Assembly: GCA_964558665.1 (NCBI GenBank)
Contig: CAZLFA010000018.1
Span: 1-56,540 of the forward strand
Direction of reading: 5' to 3'
Origin: CAZLFA01 sp964558665
GTDB taxonomy: Bacteria > Desulfobacterota > Syntrophia > Syntrophales > PHBD01
Length of the DNA: 56,540 nt
Positions 50,092 through 56,540 of this stretch are shown in pieces; position 1 is the first letter of the stretch; the number at the start of each line of letters is the position of its first letter. The notes below the pieces were generated by a model. The model was given only the letters and a program-made list of their open reading frames with translations, did not search any database and was not told the DNA's origin. Both the position numbers and the translations under genes were made by a program.

Positions 50092-50158
50092 CTGTGCGCA
50101 GGGAGTTTTCCGCGGCTCAGAATATTTTTTCAACGGACGCCGTCAACATACCCGGGCT
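50092..50158 (+). repeat. hairpin element copy J (left half only)
   Basis: TGTGCGCAGGGAGTTTTC leads into the standard left core (CGCGGCTCAGAATATTTTTT) and a family-II-like loop start (CAACGGACGCCGTCAACA). The right half of the hairpin is missing. It ends about 25 bases before the TetR promoter. Confidence 0.75.
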
Positions 50159-50182
50159 TATTTCTATAAGTGGTAATATCTC

Positions 50183-50237
50183 TTGACACAGTAAAAGGTG
50201 TATGTTACTTATCGATCAAAAGAGACCGACCGGTCTC
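50183..50237 (+). promoter_or_regulatory. TetR-gene promoter region and operator palindrome
   Basis: A perfect TTGACA at 50183-50188; a clear -10 is not evident (TATGTTACTT region). At 50222-50237 lies a perfect 16-bp palindrome, GAGACCG-AC-CGGTCTC, of the kind bound by TetR repressors of acyl-CoA metabolism. It is 22 bases before the regulator start, so autoregulation is likely. Confidence 0.65.
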
Positions 50238-50259
50238 CCCACATCCCCGGCGGATTCAT

Positions 50260-50856
50260 ATGAAAGAATCTGTTACCCTGAAAGAAAGAATTGTTCATGA
50301 ATCATTGAAGCTCTTTTCGTTAAAGGGATTCCTCAGTACATCGACTCAAGACATAATACGTGAAGCAGGAACATCAAAAGGCGGACTGTATAATCATTTT
50401 AAGAGTAAAGACGACATCTTTTTAGCCGTTTTGGAAGAGTCGCGTCAGATATGGAGACAGAGAAATCTTTACGGCCTGGAGCAGGCAAAGACACCTGTCG
50501 CCAGGATAAAAAAACTCTTGAACAATTATCGGGATCGATACCTGAAAGATCGTGATACGTTTCCCGGAGGCTGTATTTTTGTGACGCTCTCGGTCGAGCT
50601 GGACGATCAGAACGATTTTTTCGCCAAAGCTCTGAACGAAGGTTTTGCGCGGCTCAAAGCGATGATCAGGAAACTTCTGGATCAGGGCAAAGAGTCGGGA
50701 GAGATAAGAAAGGATGTCGATACGGCAGCGGTTGCCGAGATGATTTTTTCCGGTATGCTCGGTGCTTCAGTCATTTACGGCACGGAAAAGTCCGAGGCAG
50801 GTCTGAATAGGTGCATCAAGGCATTGATCAATTATATGGAAAGTTTGTCTCCTTAG
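50260..50856 (+). CDS. TetR-family regulator
   Basis: 198 residues. The N-terminal HTH is LKLFSLKGFLSTSTQDIIREAGTSKGGLYNHFKSKDDIF, a full TetR signature. The C-terminal ligand domain (PGGCIFVTLSVELDDQNDFFAKAL) resembles the YxaF/LmrA or FadR-type branch. I use the ATG at 50260, which lies just beyond the operator. It precedes the FixC/FixX/acyl-CoA dehydrogenase/ETF genes, so control by an acyl-CoA is a reasonable inference. Confidence 0.88.
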   Translation: MKESVTLKERIVHESLKLFSLKGFLSTSTQDIIREAGTSKGGLYNHFKSKDDIFLAVLEESRQIWRQRNLYGLEQAKTPVARIKKLLNNYRDRYLKDRDTFPGGCIFVTLSVELDDQNDFFAKALNEGFARLKAMIRKLLDQGKESGEIRKDVDTAAVAEMIFSGMLGASVIYGTEKSEAGLNRCIKALINYMESLSP

Positions 50857-50884
50857 ATGAACTTAAGGCTGATGGAGTGTATAT

Positions 50885-52171
50885 TTGGACAAGTTTGACG
50901 TAATCATCGCGGGCGCCGGACTGGCCGGACTTGCCTGTGCCTATACGCTGGCGGACACGGGACTCGAAGTCCTGGTGCTGGAGCGGGGAGATTATCCGGG
51001 AGCCAAAAACGTCACGGGCGGCCGCCTTTATATCAATCCCGTGCGAGGCCTTTTCCCCGGTCTCTGGGAGAAAGCCCCTCTGGAGCGCCATATTGTTCAG
51101 GAGGGCGTTTCGCTTCTGGCGAGAGACAGGGCCTTTTCCTGTACTTATTCCGGAAATGAGCTGAGGCTGGAACCACGCCAGAGCTATAGTGTCCTGCGGG
51201 CCAGATTTGACCGCTGGTTTTCCGAGCAGGCGGAGGCAAGGGGTGCCATGCTCCTTACCAAGGTGAGGGTGGATGATGTTATTCGCAAGGATGGCAGGGT
51301 TGCGGGTGTAATTGCGGGCGGCGACGAACTGCTGTCCGATGTCGTTGTCGCATGCGACGGGATTCTGTCGCTGGTTTCAGAAAAGGCCGGACTGCGCAGT
51401 CCCGGAAAACCGCACGACTATGCGGTGGGGGTGAAAGAGGTCATAACTCTGGATTCCGCTGTCATCGAAGACCGCTTTAACCTGGGAGAAGGTGAAGGAG
51501 CGGCTCGCCTCTATGTCGGTGATATAACGGAGGGCAAGTTCGGCGGCGGATTCCTTTACACGAACCGGGACAGCGTCAGCCTCGGCATTGTCCTGGGTAT
51601 CGAGGATGCTGCCGGAGATAAAAAGGGTGAAACGGTTGCCCGGCTTCTCGATGCGTTTAAACAGCGCCCCGAAATCGCACCCCTCATCAAGGGAGGAACA
51701 ACGGCCGAATATGCCGCACACGTCATTCCCGAGGGAGGGTTCAATGCTCTCGGAAAGCTCTACGGTGACGGCATTCTTGTAGCCGGTGACGCTGCCGGAT
51801 TCGCACTTAATATCGGTTTCACCGTCCGGGGCATGGAGTATGCGCTGGCATCCGGATATTACGCTGCGCAGGCTGTTATTAAAGCTAAGGAAAAGAATGA
51901 TTTCAGCGCCGGTTCGCTTTCCGTTTACCAGCGTCTGCTGGAAGACAGCTTTGTGCTGAAGGATTTCAGGAATTTTCAGGAAACGCCGGGAGTAGTTGCC
52001 AATCCCCGGTTTGCGGTTCACTATCCTGAGCTTATCGGCAGAATCATGTCGGACGTTTATTCGGTTCCCGCCGGTCCCAAGGACAGGATATATCCAACTG
52101 TGAAAAAGCATCTGACCGCCGGTGAGATGTGGGGGCTGTTTAAAGATCTCAGAGGGATGATGAAGATATGA
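50885..52171 (+). CDS. FixC-like FAD-dependent electron-transfer-flavoprotein:quinone oxidoreductase
   Basis: 428 residues. DVIIAGAGLAGLACAYTLADTGLEVLVLERG is the FAD-binding Rossmann start, GAKNVTGGRLY the FixC/ETF-QO motif, and GDGILVAGDAAGFALNIGFTVRGMEYALASGYYAA the second FAD motif. It passes electrons from the ETF to membrane quinone together with the ferredoxin-like FixX. The start is TTG with GGAG six bases upstream; 28 bases separate it from tetR. The FixX start overlaps its stop (ATGA). Confidence 0.92.
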   Translation: MDKFDVIIAGAGLAGLACAYTLADTGLEVLVLERGDYPGAKNVTGGRLYINPVRGLFPGLWEKAPLERHIVQEGVSLLARDRAFSCTYSGNELRLEPRQSYSVLRARFDRWFSEQAEARGAMLLTKVRVDDVIRKDGRVAGVIAGGDELLSDVVVACDGILSLVSEKAGLRSPGKPHDYAVGVKEVITLDSAVIEDRFNLGEGEGAARLYVGDITEGKFGGGFLYTNRDSVSLGIVLGIEDAAGDKKGETVARLLDAFKQRPEIAPLIKGGTTAEYAAHVIPEGGFNALGKLYGDGILVAGDAAGFALNIGFTVRGMEYALASGYYAAQAVIKAKEKNDFSAGSLSVYQRLLEDSFVLKDFRNFQETPGVVANPRFAVHYPELIGRIMSDVYSVPAGPKDRIYPTVKKHLTAGEMWGLFKDLRGMMKI

Positions 52172-52452
52172 GCGATGATGCGGGATTGAAGGCCAAGCTC
52201 GGTCTCGATGTTTTCAAGCCGGGAACCGCCCCTCATATAAAAATAAGGGCGGGAAAGGAAAGCGACCCGCGGCTGAAGTCGGCGGTCAGGCTGTGCCCGG
52301 CGGGACTTTACGCTGAAAATGAAAATGGTGTGATCTCGATGACGACCGACGGTTGTCTGGAATGCGGAACCTGCCGTATTGCGTGCGGCATTGAAGTCCT
52401 GGAATGGGACTATCCGGAAGGAGGGACAGGGGTGCAGTTCCGCTTCGGATAG
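52168..52452 (+). CDS. FixX-like ferredoxin subunit
   Basis: 94 residues. One cluster motif CLECGTCRIAC with an upstream Cys (RLCPAGLY) gives four ligands for a single [4Fe-4S], as in FixX and the C-terminal domain of ETF-QO. EVLEWDYPEGGTGVQFRFG is the standard FixX tail. Translationally coupled to FixC. Confidence 0.92.
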   Translation: MSDDAGLKAKLGLDVFKPGTAPHIKIRAGKESDPRLKSAVRLCPAGLYAENENGVISMTTDGCLECGTCRIACGIEVLEWDYPEGGTGVQFRFG

Positions 52453-52500
52453 CCGTTATAATGAAAGCGAAAGAAAGCCACAAGAAACAGTATCATCTTT

Positions 52501-52574
52501 GTCACTGCGAGAAATGCTTCAGCCCGACGAAGCAGTCTCATGAGATTGCCGCGGTGCTTCGCCCTCGCAATGAC
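52501..52574. repeat. palindromic intergenic repeat (GTCA(C/T)TGCGAG type)
   Basis: GTCACTGCGAG and CTCGCAATGAC are the ends. GAAGCAGTCTC and GAGATTGCCGC are the inner arms. From memory this is a very common palindrome in anaerobic bacterial genomes. It lies between FixX and the acyl-CoA dehydrogenase. Confidence 0.75.
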
Positions 52575-52657
52575 ACTTTCCTTTTCTGTTTGCTATATGG
52601 ATAATGGCATCAAGGTGCATTAAGGCCAAAATAATATGATCAAAGGAGGGTGACATC

Positions 52658-53797
52658 ATGGATTTCAGACTGACGGAAGAACAGGAATTGATTCGTAAGA
52701 ACATGCGGGAATTTGCTGTAAAAAACGTGGATCCCATCGCGGCGGAAATCGATGAAAACAGCCGCCATCCGGCCGAACTTTTCCAGAAGCTGGCAGAGGG
52801 AGACTGGATGGGCATTCCCATTCCTCAGGAGTACGGAGGAGCGGGTTCGGACTACCTGACCCACATCATCGCCGTTGAAGAGCTGTCGCGCTCCTGTGCA
52901 TCGACCGGTTTTACGGTATCGATCCATGTGGGGATCGCCTGCATGCTGATCAATCTTTTCGGCAACGAGGAACAAAAGAAAAAGTATCTGATCCCGCTGG
53001 CCAAGGGGCAGCATATGGGCGCCTTCGTTCTGACAGAGCCGGGGGCGGGAACGGACGTCATGGCGGCAACGACGACCGCCGCTAAAGACGGCGACGACTA
53101 TGTGCTTAACGGCACCAAAACCTTCATCTCCAACGGCCCGCTGGCGGACACGTATATTGTCTTCTGCTGGACGGACAAGGCGGCAGGCCGCAAAGGCATG
53201 AGCTCCTTCATCATCCCCAAGGGTACGCCGGGGCTGAAGCCGGGTGAACATTTCAAGAAGATGGGTCTGCGCTCTTCGCAGACGTCGGAGGTTGTTTTCA
53301 AGGATTGCCGTGTGCCGAAAGCGAACCTGCTGGGCCAGGAGGGTGGCGGTATGCCGATGGCGATGACCGGTTTCGATCACGGGCGTGTCGGCATCGCGGC
53401 GCAGTCGGTCGGCATTCTGCAGGCGGCTCTGGATGAATCGATCAGGTATTCGAAGGAAAGGGTGCAGTTCGGCGGACCCATTTCCAGGCAGCAGGCCATC
53501 GCCTGGATGATCGCCGACATGGCCACCGATCTCAATGCCGCACGGCATCTCACCTACCATGCCGCCTGGCTCAAGGATCAAAAACTGCCCTTCAGCAAGG
53601 AGGCCTCGATGGCTAAACTGTACGCATCCGAGAAGGCCATGCATCACACGATCAAGGCGGTGCAGATCCACGGCGGTTACGGTTACATGAAGGGACAGAA
53701 GGTGGAGCGGCTGATGCGCGACGCCAAGATTACAGAGATCTACGAAGGCTCATCCGAAGCGCAGCGCATGGTGATCTCCGGCAACGTCCTGCGGTAA
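52658..53797 (+). CDS. acyl-CoA dehydrogenase (short-chain/butyryl type)
   Basis: 379 residues, the standard size of SCAD and butyryl-CoA dehydrogenases. FVLTEPGAGTDVMAATTTA and TFISNGPLADTYIVF are the signature regions, QFGGPISRQQAIAWMIADMAT the FAD-contact segment, and TEIYEGSSEAQRMVIS holds Glu363 in the position of the catalytic base. It would reduce FAD by oxidising an acyl-CoA and pass electrons to EtfAB, and from there to FixC/FixX, or run in reverse. AGGAGGGTGA precedes the ATG. Confidence 0.94.
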   Translation: MDFRLTEEQELIRKNMREFAVKNVDPIAAEIDENSRHPAELFQKLAEGDWMGIPIPQEYGGAGSDYLTHIIAVEELSRSCASTGFTVSIHVGIACMLINLFGNEEQKKKYLIPLAKGQHMGAFVLTEPGAGTDVMAATTTAAKDGDDYVLNGTKTFISNGPLADTYIVFCWTDKAAGRKGMSSFIIPKGTPGLKPGEHFKKMGLRSSQTSEVVFKDCRVPKANLLGQEGGGMPMAMTGFDHGRVGIAAQSVGILQAALDESIRYSKERVQFGGPISRQQAIAWMIADMATDLNAARHLTYHAAWLKDQKLPFSKEASMAKLYASEKAMHHTIKAVQIHGGYGYMKGQKVERLMRDAKITEIYEGSSEAQRMVISGNVLR

Positions 53798-53809
53798 AAG
53801 AAAAATATT

Positions 53810-53870
53810 CCCTCCCCTTGAAGGGGAGGGTTAGAGGACACCAAGAATTCCCTCCCCTTCAAGGGGAGGG
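53810..53870. repeat. two inverted copies of a CCCTCCCCTT(G/C)AAGGGGAGGG palindrome
   Basis: Copy 1 (53810-53830) and copy 2 (53850-53870) are exact reverse complements apart from nothing else. Both are quasi-palindromic. They lie 23 bases before the DUF559 gene, which contains a third identical copy at 54135-54155 and a degenerate fourth at about 54172-54191. Confidence 0.85.
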
Positions 53871-53892
53871 TTAGGGAGGGGATGGGTTAGTT

Positions 53893-54348
53893 GTGATCGG
53901 CCAGACAAATAAAAAGATTCTTTCCGGCAGATTGCAACGGAATCTGCGTAATTCCATGACAGACGCGGAACGGGCTCTTTGGCGCGTGCTTCGCGGTCGT
54001 CAGATGTTGGGTGTCAAGTTTCGACGTCAGCATCCTTTTGATAACTACATCCTTGATTTTGCTTCCTTGGAAATCAAGCTGGTGATTGAAGTTGACGGCA
54101 GTCAGCATGCGGGGCAGGACCATCCCCACCCCGGCCCTCCCCTTGAAGGGGAGGGAGAAAAAATGGGGCATCCTCCCTTTGAAGAGGAGGGAGAGGATAG
54201 ATGTGACGCGGATGCAGTTCGTACAAAGAAGCTGGAAGCCGCCGGCTTCAGGGTTTTGAGATTCTGGAATAATGAAGTGATTAAGAACATGGATGCGGTT
54301 AAAGAAAGAATTTGTTTAACAGTTCAGGAAATTAAAATATCCCCGTAG
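53893..54348 (+). CDS. DUF559 endonuclease-like protein with an in-frame repeat insertion
   Basis: 151 residues. RNLRNSMTDAERALWRVLRGRQMLGVKFRRQHPFDNYILDF, then LVIEVDGSQH and later TKKLEAAGFRVLRFWNNEVI are the DUF559 pattern, related to very-short-patch-repair and restriction-type nucleases. Asp55, Glu66 and Asp68 are the likely metal ligands. Residues of about 74-104 (HPHPGPPLEGEGE...HPPFEEEGED) are encoded by the palindromic repeat and its flanks and replace the short loop usually found here. The start is GTG 53893 with no clear ribosome site. It interrupts an otherwise coherent acyl-CoA dehydrogenase to EtfBA order, so it may be a late insertion. Confidence 0.85.
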   Translation: MIGQTNKKILSGRLQRNLRNSMTDAERALWRVLRGRQMLGVKFRRQHPFDNYILDFASLEIKLVIEVDGSQHAGQDHPHPGPPLEGEGEKMGHPPFEEEGEDRCDADAVRTKKLEAAGFRVLRFWNNEVIKNMDAVKERICLTVQEIKISP

Positions 54349-54398
54349 AAGTAATATTCTCTAATAATTTAACATACAGGGTCAGTGAGGTAATTGTC

Positions 54399-55163
54399 AT
54401 GCCTGCTATTGTTGCATGTTTTAAATGGGTTGTTGATGAAGCCTATATAAGGCGGGGAGTCGGGGGAGGACTGGACTTCTCTTCCGTGGACTACAAGATC
54501 AGTGACTACGACCGTAATGCCATCGAAGAGGCAGTCCGCCGGAAGGACGCGCTCGGAGGCAGCGTCATTGCCGTTACAGTGGGTGTGCCGGAGGCTACGA
54601 AGGGTGTCAAGGATGCCCTCTCAAGGGGCGCCGACCAGGCCTTTTTCATCAGCGATGCTTCTTTCAGTCAACTGGAGCCGTCCCAAACGGCCGCCATCCT
54701 TGCCGAGGTTATCAGCGCACGGATTCCCTGCGACCTTATTATATGCGGGGAAGGCTCAAGCGATCTTTACGCCCAGCAGGTGGGGCCGCGCCTTGCGGAG
54801 CTTATGGGCATGCCCTGCATTTCCTACGTGCAGAAGCTGACTGTAGAAGGCGGAAAAGTGACAGCCGAACGCCGGGTAGAAGAGGGCATTGAAACCGTCA
54901 CCGCTTCTTTGCCGGCGCTGGTTACGGTATTGCCGGACATCAATACGCCGCGCATACCGGGTGTCAAAGATACACTGATGGCGTCGAAGAAACCGGTGGT
55001 ATCTGTAAGCAAGGGCGAAATAAGTGCAGGGCAAACCGCACACCTGCGGACGACAGGCATGACAGGATCAAGCACTGCCAGGGATGGAATAAAGTTCGGC
55101 TCAGATGCGCCTGAGATTGTGCGCTTTATAGATCAACTTAAAAAGAAAGGCGTCCTGGGATAG
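54399..55163 (+). CDS. etfB: electron transfer flavoprotein beta subunit
   Basis: 254 residues. VACFKWVVDEAYIRRG, ISDYDRNAIEEAVRRKD and LIICGEGSSDLYAQQVGPRLAELMG are EtfB/FixA features, with the AMP/FAD-binding region. VEEGIETVTASLPALVTVLPDINTPRIPGVKDTLMASKKPV is the recognition loop that docks on dehydrogenases. GAGGTAA lies ahead of the ATG. It is followed after 49 bases by etfA. Confidence 0.95.
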   Translation: MPAIVACFKWVVDEAYIRRGVGGGLDFSSVDYKISDYDRNAIEEAVRRKDALGGSVIAVTVGVPEATKGVKDALSRGADQAFFISDASFSQLEPSQTAAILAEVISARIPCDLIICGEGSSDLYAQQVGPRLAELMGMPCISYVQKLTVEGGKVTAERRVEEGIETVTASLPALVTVLPDINTPRIPGVKDTLMASKKPVVSVSKGEISAGQTAHLRTTGMTGSSTARDGIKFGSDAPEIVRFIDQLKKKGVLG

Positions 55164-55212
55164 GAAACGAAGCCGTTGGTAAATTGGTTTAAAAAAATAA
55201 GGAGAGGGAACA

Positions 55213-56172
55213 ATGGCCGGTGTCTGGATATTTGCCGAGAATAAAGAACAAACGATGGAACTGCTCAACGCCGGGCGCAATATAGCCGGGAAAATGGGCG
55301 TGAAACTATCCGCCATGATCATCAAGGATCGCGTGACGGCGCAGGAATGTATGGAGCGAGGTGCCGATGAGGTGATGATTATCGGACTGCCGGACGGTGA
55401 ACGCTCTCTGGATGCGCTCGTGTCTGTCTTTGCCGGGGAGGCAAAAAACGGAGAGCCGGATCTGCTGATGATTGCCGCCACGGCGAAAGGGAAGGAACTT
55501 GCCGCCCGTCTTGCCGCCCGTTTAAATGCGGGACTGTGCAGCAACTGCACTTCTCTTGATTACAATGAACAAAGCAAGACAGTGGAAATGGAAAGGCTCG
55601 CCTACGGAGGCGCCGTGGTGCAGAAGGTCGTATGTGATACACGACCGGCAATGGCGACGATACCACCGCGCCTTTTCGATTCAGCGGCCGCCGATAAAAC
55701 TGGTGAAGGCCCGGTCCGGGAGATTGCCGTTCCCGGAGCTTCGCAGGTTGCCATTACCGGTGTGAAGGCCAAGGAAAAGCAGGAACGCGACATCACGGAA
55801 GCGAAAACAGTAGTCTGCGTCGGCAGGGGCGTTGAGAAAAAAGAGGATATAAAGCTTGCAGAAGACCTGGCAAGCCTGCTCGGAGGTACAATAGGATGCA
55901 CCAAGCCGATTTCCGATGAACTGCACTGGCTTCCCGAGGACCTGTGCATCGGCCTTTCCGGCGTGCAGATTAAACCCGAGCTTTACATCGGCCTGGGCGT
56001 GTCCGGCCAGATCCAGCACGTGACAGGCATTCGCAGCGCCAAGGTCATCTGCTCGATCAACAAGGACGAAAACGCGCCGATTCTTGCCGCCTCCGATTTC
56101 GGGATCGTCGGCGACCTTTACGACGTTGTGCCGAAGCTCATCCAGGAACTGGAGAAACTGCCGAAGCCTTGA
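55213..56172 (+). CDS. etfA: electron transfer flavoprotein alpha subunit
   Basis: 319 residues. The C-terminal FAD domain shows CVGRGVEKKEDIKLAEDLASLLGG, GCTKPISDELHWLPEDLCIGLSG, LYIGLGVSGQIQHVTGIRSAKVI and INKDENAPILAASDFGIVGDLYDVVPKL, the standard EtfA/FixB signature. There is no extra ferredoxin domain as found in some bifurcating EtfA proteins. GGAGAGG precedes the ATG. Bases 56173-56540 after it hold no gene or element I can support. Confidence 0.95.
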   Translation: MAGVWIFAENKEQTMELLNAGRNIAGKMGVKLSAMIIKDRVTAQECMERGADEVMIIGLPDGERSLDALVSVFAGEAKNGEPDLLMIAATAKGKELAARLAARLNAGLCSNCTSLDYNEQSKTVEMERLAYGGAVVQKVVCDTRPAMATIPPRLFDSAAADKTGEGPVREIAVPGASQVAITGVKAKEKQERDITEAKTVVCVGRGVEKKEDIKLAEDLASLLGGTIGCTKPISDELHWLPEDLCIGLSGVQIKPELYIGLGVSGQIQHVTGIRSAKVICSINKDENAPILAASDFGIVGDLYDVVPKLIQELEKLPKP

Positions 56173-56540
56173 CCGGCATGAACCCCTGAGATGTCATGAT
56201 AACGAGTCCCATCATCATAGCAAGAGAACAAAAGCAAATGATGCTATCTTGTTGTCGGGCGAAAACGTAAAATTATCCTAATAATTCACACGTTGCAGCG
56301 GCGGTTTTCCCGCATTGTCACTTATGAGGGATCTTAAAAACAGGATCAGATCCTTCCGATTCAAGTTCGATACTCCTCAAATACTTCTCAAGAATTGATA
56401 TAATTATCCTATTATATTCAGATATGATATAATACCTGCAAGGTCTGTATCAATAGAAGTCATTCAACTTAAACTATCGTTTTATTATCAGGTAGTGTAA
56501 GATTTTTTGTGTAAATTCACAAAAGCCTATAAGAGGTAGA

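Noticed and set aside
8733..50158. Possible CRISPR or regularly spaced repeat array
   Set aside because: Copies are single, kilobases apart and hairpin-shaped; no regular spacers and no cas genes.

Overview
The window looks like a chromosomal segment of an anaerobic, Gram-negative, fatty-acid- or short-chain-acid-metabolising bacterium. I infer the Desulfobacterota/Syntrophales neighbourhood (Syntrophus/Smithella-like). This rests on gene content only: an outer-membrane efflux system, many lipoproteins, a CoA-transferase, an acyl-CoA dehydrogenase with its own EtfAB and FixC/FixX-like electron-transfer proteins, and rplU-rpmA-(csp)-obg-proB. There is no rRNA, no CRISPR array and no transposase gene. 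One tRNA (Arg, CCG) is present.

Layout. 0.2-9.6 kb: a CoA-transferase, a DUF2284 metal-binding protein, a receiver-only response regulator next to a large hybrid histidine kinase, an MBL-fold hydrolase and envelope proteins. 9.6-16.3 kb: an alpha/beta hydrolase, a Lys/Ala-rich secreted protein and an SOS cluster (lexA, a small membrane protein, dinB), then an ankyrin-M48 lipoprotein protease with a small Trp-rich protein. 16.5-24 kb: an RND tripartite efflux operon divergent from mntP-ogt. 24-28.1 kb: proB, obg, csp, rpmA, rplU and uppP. 28.3-33.4 kb: a decayed metallophosphoesterase, a cyclic-nucleotide-binding protein, small proteins, an HD-GYP response regulator, tRNA-Arg and metF. 33.6-36.8 kb: a LysM amidase and a glyoxalase-II-like hydrolase. 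36.9-46.8 kb: a tightly overlapping minus-strand operon with a monooxygenase-like protein, a MoxR AAA+ ATPase, a protein of unknown family, a zincin-motif/VWA protein, another unknown, a PaaK-like adenylate-forming enzyme, PnuC, a NadR-like NMN adenylyltransferase/NR kinase, and two membrane or secreted proteins. 47.1-49.3 kb: a peptide-type ABC substrate-binding lipoprotein and a helical protein. 50.2-56.2 kb: a TetR regulator followed by FixC-like, FixX-like, acyl-CoA dehydrogenase, DUF559 nuclease, EtfB and EtfA, which fit one acyl-CoA oxidation and electron-transfer module.

Two things stand out. The first is a family of at least ten interspersed hairpin elements sharing an almost invariant asymmetric core (CGCGGCTCAGAATATTTTT ... 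AAAAATATTTGATTCGCCGC). Their outer stems differ in sequence between subfamilies but stay self-complementary. Six copies sit inside ~175-bp MITE-like elements with terminal inverted repeats. Two of these six have the core flipped relative to its flanks, yet nine of the ten cores lie on the same strand of the window. The second is the roughly 10-kb MoxR/VWA/adenylating-enzyme/NAD-salvage operon. It resembles VWA-MoxR-centred ternary systems, but its link to nicotinamide riboside uptake and NMN adenylylation looks unusual.

Other points: the lexA promoter appears leaderless, with a perfect GAAC-N4-GTTC operator exactly filling the spacer, and the DUF559 gene carries in frame the same palindromic repeat found twice just upstream of it.
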